Of a stretch of DNA of 64,000 bases, positions 23,001 to 34,340 are shown in pieces. Below the pieces are notes generated by a model. It did no database searches. It was given only the letters and a program-made list of their open reading frames with translations, and was not told the origin of the DNA. The translations under genes and the position numbers were made by a program. How positions within the stretch are numbered: position 1 is the stretch's first letter; every line of letters starts with the position of its first letter. This stretch comes from Patiria pectinifera (lineage: Eukaryota > Echinodermata > Asteroidea > Valvatida > Asterinidae): the NCBI GenBank assembly GCA_029964075.1, contig CM057130.1, positions 6,572,001 to 6,636,000 on the forward strand, given 5' to 3'.

Positions 23001-23833
23001 TTCAGGGTTGCCCGTGGTTGATGGGATATAGGAGAAACGTGTATGGTTGATGGCTTCACTCGTACCGCCGTATTAAGGGTTGCCCGTGGTTGAGGGGATA
23101 TAGGAGAAACGTGTATGGTTGATGGGCTTCACCCGTACTGCCGTATTAAGGGTTGCCCGTGGTTGATGGGATATAGGAGAAACGTGTATGGTTGATGGCT
23201 TCACCCGTACCGCCGTATTAAGGGTTGCCCGTGGTTGATGGGATATAGGAGAAACGTGTATGGTTGATGGGCTTCACTCGTACCGCCGTATTAAGGGTTG
23301 CCCGTGGTTGATGGGATATAGGAGAAACGTGTATGGTTGATGGCTTCACCCGTACCGCCGTATTAAGGGTTGCGCGTGGTTGATGGGATACAGGAGAAAC
23401 GTGTATGGTTGATGGCTTCACCCGTACCGCCGTATTAAGGGTTGCCCGTGGTTGATGGGATATAGGAGAAACGTGAATGGTTGATGGCTTCACCCGTACC
23501 GCCGTATTAAGGGTTGCCCGTGGTTGATGGGATATAGGAGAAACGTGTATGGTTGATGGCTTCACCCGTACCGCCGTATTAAGGGTTGCCCGTGGTTGAT
23601 GGGATATAGGAGAAACGTGTATGGTTGATGGCTTCACCCGTACCGCCGTATTAAGGGTTGCCCGTGGTTGATGGGGTATAGGAGAAACGTGTATGGTTGA
23701 TGGCTTCACTCGTACCGCCGTATTAAGGGTTGCCCGTGGTTGATGGGATATAGGAGAAACGTGTATGGTTGATGGCTTCACCCGTACCGCCGTATTAAGG
23801 GTTGCGCGTGGTTGATGGGATACAGGAGAAACC
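20018..23833 (+). repeat. 72-bp minisatellite, array 1 (about 52 units)
   Basis: The unit contains GTATTAAGGGTTGCCCGTGG, TTGATGGGATATAGGAGAAA, CGTGTATGGTTGATGGCTTC and ACCCGTACCGCC, 72 bp in all, or 73 bp where GGCTT is GGGCTT. Each unit has an inner half-repeat (GTGGTTGATGGG and GTATGGTTGATGGG). Variants (CCC/CGC, ATGG/AGGG, CACC/CACT, GTCCAC for GCTTCAC) recur in blocks, so groups of units amplified together. Because 72 divides by 3, the minus strand reads long open frames of a 24-residue repeat. I treat these as a by-product. The last unit is interrupted by the element at 23834-24339. Confidence 0.95.
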
Positions 23834-24339
23834 CAACCTCGTCCCCAGGGTGTCGAGCAGTACGCGCCCATCACTACCTGCTCTCTCACCCTGGTATTGG
23901 ATCATTTGCATGTGCAAAATTTTTGAACACATATCCAAATGAGGAACAGTCTGGTGCCCGGATATGCGGTACAATAGCGTTTGTTTTGGTATGCAGTGTC
24001 TGGGGTTTAAACAATTCGTTGCAACGCGAGTACAGTGTGAGTTACGAAAACACAAATTTTTTAAATTAAACTGTTACGATCTTATCGAGACAACATGCAG
24101 TATCATATTTCATATCAATATGAACAAATTGGAAGGGAAATTAGTATTTTCGAGAAGGCGCGGACGAATGATCGCGAAAACACGTACTGCACGTTGTGAA
24201 TAATAACACCAAGTACACCGTAAAAATCAATTACTAGCCAATTGCGGTATCGAATCAGGATACAGGAAGAAAGTTTCCCATCCAGGGCTTAGTATTGGAA
24301 ACGAGGTTGGAAATAAAGTAAACACTGGGGACGATTTTG
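23834..24339. mobile_element. 506-bp transposon with 15-bp TIR inside the last minisatellite unit
   Basis: Starts CAACCTCGTCCCCAG; the right end is a decayed mirror (CTGGGGACGATTTTG). GGAGAAAC, part of the minisatellite unit, lies on both sides (23825-23832 and 24340-24347), which gives a target duplication of 8-9 bp. The same element at the same place lies in the D copy (35710-36215). No transposase is seen in 506 bp. Confidence 0.75.
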
Positions 24340-25393
24340 GGAGAAACGTGTATTGGGAACAACTTTAATTTACATTTAAGTTCAATCGTAAGCAGGACAG
24401 GGCCTAAGCCTGTGGATCAATAAAGAGGTTCTGGGTACACGAAAGCTTGGGTTACAATCAAATAACTTTAAAACATCTGATGAAGAATATTTTCGTACAA
24501 ACTTACGCTTGTGCATATGTTCTTAAAACATTTCAGATGGATGCCAAAATCGCATCAACCAGCAGTTTTAACTTTACGATTGTTTACCTTGAAATTGGAT
24601 ATCGTTCAAACAGTTAGGGTAAATATTGGTTTGGTTATCAACGAAATTGGTCAGTTTTTCGTCTTCTGATTTCCGAGTATAGTCTGTTCGAAACTTCGAG
24701 AGGCCTATTGAGTGCGATTTCATAGTTACAAAGTTGTCCTTGACCCTATAGACCTTCTATACGTAATTTGCTGTAGGAACTATGAACCGAACCGACCAAC
24801 AGACTGATATTGGATAGATCTCTTATCATATTACGTGGCCCACACACGACTGCAAATTGATTTACCAAAATATTTTACTGCATAATCTTTCCATCAGTGT
24901 CACGACTTGAATTAACCTTCTAATCTTATCGAAAGATATCGATTGTGAGCAGAATAACAGCATTGAGTTCCGCGCTTTTTTGCGTGACCACTATGGCGTA
25001 AATTTTGGTACCATTGTTTTACGACTAAAACAAATCCAACTAGATATCGCGCATCATAATAATGCAAGAAAAAGTTTGACATAGTTTACGAAATCTTGGC
25101 TTCGTCTCCGTAAATCGGCTCCAGACTCCAGCTTCATGATTTTTTTAGTCGCCTGACCTGACAAACACAGGTATAATTCTGGTACATTTTTCACTAGCAC
25201 TTGCAGAGACACCAAATTATGTCACCATATGGGCCAATGGTTGGTGTATTTTCATTGGGTTTGAACGTAGCAGTTTTTTTAATGAGTTTTAAGCTTGAGA
25301 CGAAGATTAAGAAACGAAGTTTGTGGATGTCACTTCCTCAAACACATACTCAAGTTCACTGACACCTTGATGACCTTGTTTTTCTTGTTCCAG

Positions 25394-27062
25394 CTGACGA
25401 TGCAGCACTTCAAGTTCGAGATTTCAACATCTCCCCCGACCCTGTCACACTGTGACGATAACGCGTACATGAGCCTCAGTTCCGAGGTCACCAGAAATGT
25501 CACTTATCCCCTGACATTGACCCTGACAATCAAGAAGGTGACGTTCTTCGATTGGGAGATGAGGATTCCGTGTTTTTCTATGCTCGGTGGGCTACCCGTT
25601 GGAAGCTGGTAAGATCATCTCCAAAAAAAAATATCAGAGCAAGCTTTGGTCTAATTGCTTGATTAATAAACTGTCGGGTGTTGAACCCTGACTAAACTTT
25701 CTGTTTGAGAAGCAAGTCTACAAAAAATTGCGTTCTTTGCCAAGTGCAGTTTGAAACCTGCGTATTGACATTATATAGTTATTAAAGTTCGCTTAATAAT
25801 TCGTTACAGCGGGGGACACATTAATTTGAACTTTTTTAACAGAATATAGACACAAGAATCGGAAATGAGGCCACGTGAAGCATGCAGCGTTGCCTTTTAG
25901 ACCCGGGCTGAACTGGGGCGCTAGTTTCGAATTTTGACTTTGATCGGTCACTAGCCGACCAAACTCAAAATTCCGCTGAAAAACAACAACAAAGGAGTTC
26001 TTTAGCGCCTCAGTTACTGGGTCTAAGTTGCCCTACAAATTAGCTTGGATCAGATTTATCTCAAATTTATCTGTTCAGCATTTAAACTTTCTGACGCCAA
26101 CTTCATTCCCCCCAGTCAATATGATGTATGTTCATCGTTGGAGTATCTGGAATCACGCTATGGCTGCCCCAGCGAGTTTACGGACAATGGACTGCCGTGT
26201 CACTGTCCGTTCGCCCCGGCTGGATCCAGCTACCGCACCGCTACCACGGAGCCAATTCGTGTATTCCTTGATACCACAGGTCTACCCTCTATCATGACGA
26301 CTTTTCTAACCGTAAGTTTATAAATTGTTTAATTTGATTATTTCTGGTAAAGAAACCCAGGGTCTCCAAGTACGGACAGGAAAACTAGCCCAATAGGAAT
26401 GTCAGAGAATATGATAATTTGGTGAGGGTTTCCGGTAACACCATGTGCAAGAATCTCTTTTGAGAAGATGTGCGGTTCTGAGTTCTCAAAAGAACCGGTT
26501 GGTTGTGAAACTCGACGTTTAGTTCAGTATGCTCTGATCGTCTTCAGAAGAGAAAAAAAGAATGTGATAATGAAAAATTGTTTGTTGGTCCTCGAGGGCA
26601 AGTCCATGTCCTCTTCATACCTAACTCACTGACTGACTGACCAACACTGTTGAGCCGGGCAGTGCTATCGTTACCCCGTAAGAATTGGCTAAATCCGGCC
26701 CATTGTGTAGACCAATGCATGAAAAGATTTCCAGTGAAATTTAATTAATTTATATTTTAATTTTTTTTAGGGGTTGGCTGAGCTCCCCAAATTCAAAAGC
26801 CCCTCCAACACAAATTACAAATTCGCACAATTAGTAAACTAAAGTAACTTAAACTGACTCAATTTGGTCTTTGTCTTTTAAAATTTATTTTGTGACCTGC
26901 TCCGTTCTTACATCATCAGTTTTTTTCCATACAAAATAGATATAAACTTATTTTATCTTTACTCATTTTGTACAGGGAAAATACCGCATGATAGCTGACG
27001 TTACAGATGCGAACAACAACAAAGTCCTGTGCGTGGAGTACAAAATGATTATGACCAGCTAA
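25394..27062 (+). pseudogene. GM2 activator-like copy C, exons 2-4, frameshifted, no exon 1
   Basis: Exons are 25394-25608, 26116-26311 and 26976-27062, with the same splice sites as copy B. Exon 2 is 215 bp against 214 in B and D. One extra base near 25453 turns CTG AAC into CTG TGA, so the normal frame stops after SPDPVTL. Exons 3 and 4 are open and differ from B by a few residues (for example KVLCVEYKMIMTS at the end). No exon 1 or signal peptide is found between array 1 and exon 2. It is probably a pseudogene, unless the extra base is an assembly error. Confidence 0.85.
26652..26715 (+). repeat. Intron-3 conserved block, copy C
   Basis: Same block as 18294-18355. Confidence 0.55.
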
Positions 27063-28285
27063 GCGTGAGAAGTGAGGCTAGGATGCAGGATGCTAGACCA
27101 CTAAATAGTCACCAGACTAAGCTGGCTCAAAACCAAGTCTTCGGGTTGCAGACCAGCAAACACAGTGACATTGACCTCGGTGATAAATACCCCCACTTCT
27201 CAAGATCAGGAAAAATACTCACAACTCTCCAAGGTGTTTGAGACACCCATCAAGTTAAAGCTTATTTCATCATTTTCTGTTCAATTTTCTGGTGGTTATC
27301 CAATGACTTTATGGGAGAAAATTCCATCCAAAGATGATCACCCCTAAAAGGTGGTGAAGCTGCCTACACTGCAAAGTAAGGCAATCCTTCAATTTCACTT
27401 TACAAGTGGTTTTTGCCTTTACAAACAAAAAACCAAACTTGCATCAAATCGAAACAAAAAACTAAACACTACCCTTGAATATTTGGTCATTACATGTACT
27501 GTAATTTAAGAGTTATGTCATTTTTTATCGTAGTCGGTTTAAATGTTCCTTGTGTCAAAGTCTGCAGTTGCATAGTTTTGGGAAACAAATACATATATGT
27601 CACTTTGTAACAGCTGTAGGCTGTGCACGCCATACGAAAAAAGTTCACTCCATACTTATATGTTTCTGTACCTAACAGTTCATGTTACATAATTGTGTTT
27701 ACTATTATTGTTGACGTCAAGATTGAAAATACATATATGTTTGTTTTATAAGTATGCAAAAATTAAATGTGTGAAAGGAAATAAAGACAAAAGGCTATTC
27801 TCAATCAATTTTTTACAATTGTGTGCAATACTTTGAATAAAAATTTGCTTTTATAAGAAATAATTTTTCGTTAGAAAATGTAAAGTCAATCATTATAAAT
27901 CAGTTGATCCATCAATTTGTCCCCCATAATTCAAACTATCGAATTCATTCGCAATGAAAATTCAGCTGCGATTTTGTTTAATTGTCATTCGCAATTGACA
28001 ATTAAGCATTTGTGTGCACCAAAGCTCCCACCCCTTTCGTCACCGAAAAAAACCTGCATATTATTCAAGATGCTTGAATCCTACTGACTCTCCTATTATA
28101 TTTAAAGAGGTTGTGGAATGCTCAAAGACATTTCCGTCATTTGTCGGGTATATGTAGCCTAAGGTGTGTTGAAATCAAAACGACTATTGTGTCTGTCATG
28201 AAATGAGTACAAAAGGTACTTTTGAGAGCTGTTTTTCAGGTCCTGTTCCGACCCGAACGTACAATTTGTGTAAAAAGTCGTGGTT

Positions 28286-28399
28286 GGGGGCAGCAAACAA
28301 AACATAGTGAATCGTGACGTAATAAACAGGACTCGTTTATACTACGTTGCATCGGGAGTCCTGTTTATTACGTCACGATTTACTATGTTTTGTTTGCTG
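28286..28399. repeat. Hairpin MITE, second copy
   Basis: Same arms as 19893-20017. Its last bases are replaced by the MITE that follows at 28401. Confidence 0.65.
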
Positions 28400-28400
28400 C

Positions 28401-28565
28401 ACCTGTAGCGTGAATTTACGTTTCTATGAAAATCGGACTCATTGGTAATACTGCGCATGCGTAAGTATGATAATTAGGAAAGTGACCGGTCACGTGAGAG
28501 GGATTAACCAATAAAAGGGAAAAGGGGTCCGATTTTCATAGGAGTCGGATTTTCATGTGACACCC
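28401..28565. mobile_element. MITE family (GTGTAGCGTGAATATCC type), copy 2
   Basis: TGTAGCGTGAATTTACG, CGGACTCATTGGTAATACTG, CGCATGCGTAAGTATGATAA, GTCACGTGAG and GGATTAACCAATAAAAGGG match 8984-9287 and 63840-64000. It separates the hairpin from array 2; in the B copy these two are directly joined, so this insertion is younger than the B/C split. Confidence 0.65.
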
Positions 28566-28570
28566 CCACA

Positions 28571-30644
28571 ACGCCGTATTAAGGGTTGCCCGTGGTTGAT
28601 GGGATATAGGAGAAACGTGTATGGTTGACCGTTTCACTCGTACCGCCGTATTAAGGGTTGCGCGTGGTTGATGGGATATAAGAGAAACGTGTATGGTTGA
28701 TGGCTTCACCCGTACCGCCGTATTAAGGGTTGCGCGTGGTTGATGGGATATAGGAGAAACGTGTTTGGTTGATGGCTTCACTCGTACCGCCGTATTAAGG
28801 GTTGCCCGTGGTTGATGGGATATAGGAGAAACGTGTATGGTTGATGGCTTCACCCGTACCGCCGTATTAAGGGTTGCCCGTGGTTGAGGGGATATAGGAG
28901 AAACGTGTATGGTTGATGGCTTCACCCGTACCGCCGTATTAAGGGTTGCCCGTGGTTGATGGGATATAAGAGAAACGTGTATGGTTGATGGCTTCACTCG
29001 TACCGCCGTATTAAGGGTTGCCCGTGGTTGAGGGGATATAGGAGAAACGTGTATGGTTGATGGCTTCACTCGTACCGCCGTATTAAGGGTTGCCCGTGGT
29101 TGATGGGATATAGGAGAAACGTGTATGGTTGATGGCTTCACCCGTACCGCCGTATTAAGGGTTGCCCGTGGTTGAGGGGATATAGGAGAAACGTGTATGG
29201 TTTATGGCTTCACCCGTACCGCCGTATTAAGGGTTGCCCGTGGTTGATGAGCTATAGGAGAAACGTGTATGGTTGATGGCTTCACTCGTACCGCCGTATT
29301 AAGGGTTGCCCGTGGTTGAGGGAATATAGGAGAAACGTGTATGGTTGATGGCTTCACTCGTACCGCCGTATTAAGGGTTGCCCGTGGTTGAGGGGATATA
29401 GGAGAAACGTGTATGGTTGATGGCTTCACTCGTACCGCCGTATTAAGGGTTGCCCGTGGTTGAGGGGATATAGGAGAAACGTGTATGGTTGATGGCTTCA
29501 CTCGTACCGCCGTATTAAGGGTTGCCCGTGGTTGAGGGGATATAGGAGAAACGTGTATGGTTGATGGCTTCACTCGTACCGCCGTATTAAGGGTTGCCCG
29601 TGGTTGAGGGGATATAGGAGAAACGTGTATGGTTGATGGCTTCACTCGTACCGCCGTATTAAGGGTTGCGCGTGGTTGATGGGATATAGCAGAAACGTGT
29701 ATGGTTGATGGGCTTCACTCGTACCGCCGTATTAAGGGTTGCCCGTGGTTGATGGGATATAGGAGAAACGTGTATGGTTGATGGCTTCACTCGTACCGCC
29801 GTATTAAGGGTTGCCCGTGGTTGAGGGGATATAGGAGAAACGTGTATGGTTGATGGGCTTCACTCGTACCGCCGTATTAAGGGTTGCCCGTGGTTGAGGG
29901 GATATAGGAGAAACGTGTATGGTTGATGGCTTCACTCGTACCGCCGTATTAAGGGTTGTCCGTGGTTGATGGGATATAGGAGAAACGTGTATGGTTGATG
30001 GCTTCACCCGTACCGCCGTATTAAGGGTTGCCCGTGGTTGAGGGGATATAGGAGAAACGTGTATGGTTGATGGCTTCACTCGTACCGCCGTATTAAGGGT
30101 TGCCCGTGGTTGATGGGATATAGGAGAAACGTGTATGGTTGATGGCTTCACTCGTACCGCCGTATTAAGGGTTGCCCGTGGTTGAGGGGATATAGGAGAA
30201 ACGTGTATGGTTGACGGCTTCACTCGTACCGCCGTATTAAGGGTTGCGCGTGGTTGAGGGGATATAGGAGAAACGTGTATGGTTGATGGGCTTCACTCGT
30301 ACCGCCGTATTAAGGGTTGCCCGTGGTTGATGGGATATAGGAGAAACGTGTATGGTTGATGGCTTCACTCGTACTGCCGTATTAAGGGTTGCGCGTGGTT
30401 GATGGGATATAGGAGAAACGTGTATGGTTGATGGGCTTCACTCGTACCGCCGTATTAAGGGTTTCCCGTGGTTGATGGGATATAGGAGAAACGTGTATGG
30501 TTGATGGGGTTTCACTCGTACCGCCGTATTAAGGGTTGCGCGTGGTTGATGGGATATAGGAGAAACGTGTATGGTTGATGGCTTCACTCGTACCGCCGTA
30601 TTAAGGGTTGCCCGTGGTTGATGGGATATAGGAGAAACGTGTAT
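28571..30644 (+). repeat. 72-bp minisatellite, array 2 (about 29 units)
   Basis: Same unit as array 1, but richer in the GAGGGGATATAGGAG variant and more uniform, with long runs of exact 72-bp units. It is cut at 30644 by the fold-back element and continues at 35277. Minus-strand frames up to 201 codons are period-driven. Confidence 0.95.
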
Positions 30645-31349
30645 TAGTAGGGGGGCCAATGTACTAGATTTGGGTTCCCGTTGAAATTTCATGTTAATTT
30701 ATGGCAACCATTATAAATGTAATCTTATGAGTCCTAAGAACAAGAAAATTGATGTTGCCATTTTTTCCATTGACCTTTAGTGACCTTGACCTGAGGTCAA
30801 AGTTCATGGGTCATTTTCACCTAAAATTTGCCTTTCGGAAGGGTTTGCAAAGATTTTCGAGGCAAGTGAGCACATATTGTAATTGGTTGAGAGTTTCTCC
30901 ATTATAATAAATGTTATTATTAATGTATTTATGGGTTTTGCTGAAGAAAACATGGGAAAATGTCACTTTTGCCCGAAAAGGGCCGGATTGTTTTGACCAT
31001 CTCGCGCAGATTCCGCCCCCCCCCCCCATGACCTCGGCCATCGAGTGACGAAAAATTATGAAACTCGGTACATGCATAGAACAACATAACATGAACAAGC
31101 CCAAGAAATTTCATGACTATGGGTTAAAGGGTTTTGGAATTACGGCTAATTAATTATTCATAAGCACGTATGGTAATTCAAATGTGTACACTACGTATAG
31201 GGGAAATTCAGTTTTGACGGAGGGTAGCGCCAAAAATATTTCGCTGCGCGGCAACCTGTGGTTCGAATTTTATGTTTTTGGTATCAAAAGATGTGCAAGA
31301 CTCGAGGCTAAAAAGTCAGGACAGCTCAGGCCGTGAAATAAATAATTTT

Positions 31350-31908
31350 TCAAGAGTATCGCGGAAAAAGTTGAAAGAGGGAAATTCCCCCCCCCCTATT
31401 AGGGCCAAAATATGACCAACCCTTTAGTTCCTGGCATCTAAATATGAAATGTAAAGTGTCCTCTGCAGTACCGCACTCACACAGGGTGTTTGTAGGTTGA
31501 GGAAAATCCCCACTTCTTTTGGTGCGAGCCATTCCAGAGCGGAGGTGATTTAAGCACCTCCAGGTCTTGCATCCTGCATTGGATCCTGTAGGTAAGGCTT
31601 CTGCAGGCTTGATTGGCATCTCATGTAGTGGGGGAGACGCCACAAGCCTGGTCAACTCAGGAGGCACACACTTGGGTCTTAATAGCAGGGTTGATCGCTT
31701 TCAGGTGACTCACAGTGTAGCACTGCTGTGACTGGTCAAGAGCATCGGTCAACGTCTTCCCTTGGGGACCGTTCCTTTGAAGACGTACTCTACTCTGCCT
31801 TTGAATACATGTACTACAAAGAAACGATGGTTCTTCAGTAGAACACCAATAAACTGGGTAAGGGTGAGGTCTGCCGTCATGTCCAGGATCTTCTGAAGGA
31901 GTCAGCAA
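31350..31908 (-). pseudogene. Non-LTR retrotransposon 3' coding remnant
   Basis: Minus-strand fragments with LNHLRSGMARTKRSGDFPQP, then LCECGTAEDTLHFIFRCQEL. This is the arginine/cysteine tail typical of Jockey/RTE-like open reading frames. An upstream fragment (31657-31908) is in another frame. It is broken by stops. The part up to 31560 lies in the left arm of the fold-back and is repeated inverted at 34345-34490. Confidence 0.6.
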
Positions 31909-32366
31909 CGGTTAACACTAGTGTAACATATAGATTTGGTGATATAGCCTTTGGTTTGTTTGACTATACTATATGTTAGGATAGGGTAGCTGTGGCTAAG
32001 AGCAGGATGAACAGAAGACTACGAAGACTATACAAAAACACACTGGTAATGACTATGAGCTCGGCTATATGGAAAACTGGTTTATTTTCAAGAACTCAAT
32101 ATTCTACCGGTATTGTGTATGTACAGAACTATAACCTCAGACCATACGGCTGCATCAGCTTATGGGTATGGCTGGGTACTAGAATACGGAAGTTGTAGAC
32201 AGAAGACAGAGGTTCTGAAGAGTTTTGTAGATGAAGACTGGCCAGAGCATAGGGCTGAATCAGCTTATGGCTATGCCTCTGGTTTCCCAGGGAGAAGAAG
32301 AAGAACTCAATGAAAATGGAAAAATGTGGACATTTTATACAGTTTCAGAGGGACCACTTGGAGTGA

Positions 32367-32420
32367 AAATAGGAGATGATGTCATATAAGGAAAACATAA
32401 CTTATATGACATCATTTCTG
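32367..32420. repeat. Short hairpin
   Basis: GATGATGTCATATAAG and its inverted partner CTTATATGACATCATTTC with a loop of about 10 bases. It lies inside the fold-back element. Confidence 0.5.
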
Positions 32421-32599
32421 AGTAAAGGTAGACTGACCATAGACTGACGTAATGGTCAGTCTGGGGGAGTACCCTTATGAGGTCACTTTCCCCTGTACAA
32501 GGGTTAAATCACAGTCTTGGTATGCTGTGGGTGCATTGCTTGTAAAAGAGTGGCGTGAAGACCTTGGCTGTAATGTGAAACACCTGTTGTGAGAGTGGT

Positions 32600-33122
32600 A
32601 TCAGGGATGTGTGCTCGAGTCAGTCTAAATTTTGGTCTTACACTATCAAAAGCAGCTGTAAGATCAACAAAGACAGCGCCGTTGATCTATTTTTTTTTCT
32701 GATGGAAGCAGTCCTTAATGTACTGAGTGAGGTTTAGAAGCTGTCCCGTTGTAGATTCGCCGGGACGGAAGCCTGCCTGCCTGTTCCTGTGCGTTGTTTC
32801 TCAATGAAGAGGCAAGAAGGTTGAGGAGGAAATATTCCAGCAACTTGAATGTTTGACTTAGAAGGGATTTGGGACAATAAGTTTTGACATGCATTGGGTC
32901 TTTCCCGGGTTTTAGGAGGGCGATGACCTTCGACTTTTGCCACACTTTAGGTATTGTTTGTGTGGCGAGGGAGGTGTTGATGAGCTGGAGTAACCAATTT
33001 GAGACGTTTAGTCCAAGATGTTTCAGTTCTTTGGTGAAAATGTTATCCAGTTTGGTTGATTTCCTGTTCTTTATTTTTGCCAGTCGCAAGTTCATGAGCA
33101 GAGAAGGATTTGATAAAGCCAA
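32600..33122 (-). pseudogene. Non-LTR reverse transcriptase remnant
   Basis: Minus-strand frame with STKLDNIFTKELKHLG, IPKVWQKSKVIALLKPGKDP and LLSQTFKLLEYFLLN, the N-terminal reverse transcriptase blocks of Jockey-like elements. After a frame break comes VFVDLTAAFDSV, the block with the first catalytic Asp. The YxDD block is not seen. Several stops and shifts make it inactive. Confidence 0.75.
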
Positions 33123-33490
33123 TTAGGTCGATGGTGGGGTCTTTCTGGCGGAGCTTGGGTTTCGGTCGCTTATTAGGAGAACGTGGCACTTTACCATTTA
33201 AGTAGCAGTTGTTGTGGGCTATTTGGTTGGCGGTGATGTTACAATGCTGTTCACTTGGCTGTGTTTTTTTTTATATTATACTCCAGGCTTGGAGGCCATA
33301 TTGGCTTCTTGGCCATATTGGTGGTTACCACAAGGGTTTGCCACAAGCTTTGAAGCTGTTCTGATATGGCTGTTATTAATTCCTCCCCAGATGAGATGGT
33401 ATCGACAGCAAGAGAGTCGTTTTCATACATATGCGTTTCTATTTCCTGTAAAGTTCAGCACTACGGGATGCTAAGCCTGGGGTGTAATAG

Positions 33491-33846
33491 GGGGGCCGTA
33501 TCATAAGTCCGACGCCTCATAGGTCCGACGCCTCATAAGTCCTAAATTTCGGACTTATGAGGCGTCGGACTTATGAGGCATACAATTTATTTATTCCGCC
33601 TCATAGGTCCGACGCCTCATAAGTCCGACGCCTCATAAGTCCGACAACGGAAAAACGAGGCGTTTAATTTGTCGGACTTACGAGGCGTCGGAGCCATGAG
33701 GCGTCGGATCTATAAGGCGTCGGACTTATGAGGCGTCGGGCCTATGAGGCGTCGGACTTATGGGCCTTTATTTGGTTAGGGGATGCAATTTTGTCGGACT
33801 TATGAGGCGTCGGACCTATGAGGCGTCGGACTTATGAGCGGACCCC
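33491..33846. mobile_element. MITE built from repeated 16-bp words in both orientations
   Basis: The word AAGTCCGACGCCTCAT and its complement ATGAGGCGTCGGACTT recur about twenty times, in head-to-head and tail-to-tail blocks. The ends (GGGGGCCGTATCATAAG and CTTATGAGCGGACCCC) are inverted. GTAATAG flanks both sides (33484-33490 and 33847-33853). It is inserted in the retroelement remnant. No coding frame. Confidence 0.75.
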
Positions 33847-33849
33847 GTA

Positions 33850-34340
33850 ATAGGTGCGGCAGCTCGTAGGGATGTTCTTGCACCACCACATCAACAAACC
33901 GGTGTCATAGTTATCAGGGGTTGGATCAATGTCAGCTAGATGGTGTTTGAGCTCATTGGTGAAGCCTTCACAGTTGGCCTTACTAAGTTGAAACAGCGGT
34001 GGAATGGAATTGTTGCGAAGAGACAGCAGCAGTCAATTTGATTCCAATAGGGCGATGTCCGGTCTTTGGAATGGGGTCAAGGACCATCTTGTTGGTGAGG
34101 CGATGTTGTGGCTCACAAGGGCTAGAGCAGGGTTGAAACTTTATCTCCAGCCTCCACTGTGGAAAAACTTTGACAGTTTCTCATTGTGAATAAGGCTCAG
34201 TTGACTTGCTTCGGCCAGCGATTCAAAAGCGTCGACGTCTGTGCTGGAATGATAGCCAATGATGCTGCTGTGGCTATTAAATCCCCGATAATTATGCGTG
34301 GCTTTGGCTGTTTTGTGGATTGTGGCGGTGACATTAGGAT
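33850..34340 (-). pseudogene. Non-LTR endonuclease-domain remnant
   Basis: The minus strand reads fragments such as a GDFNSH-like block and SLAEASQLSLIH, the late motifs of the APE-type endonuclease of Jockey-like elements. They lie upstream of the reverse transcriptase blocks, in the right order, but broken by stops and frame changes. I see no intact early catalytic motifs. Confidence 0.5.

Larger units (their letters stand above)
24493..28400 (+). repeat. Segmental duplication unit, C copy
   Basis: Matches 16144-20018 in order through intron 1, exons 2-4, 3' flank and hairpin. The 660 bp upstream (23834-24492) is shared with D but not with B. Confidence 0.8.

Noticed and set aside
23218-23889. 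223-codon minus-strand frame in the minisatellite, and similar frames at 21549-22899, 28536-30223
   Set aside because: Period 72 is divisible by three, so any stop-free unit stays open. The frame breaks with each 73-bp unit, and there is no start context, splice structure or domain.
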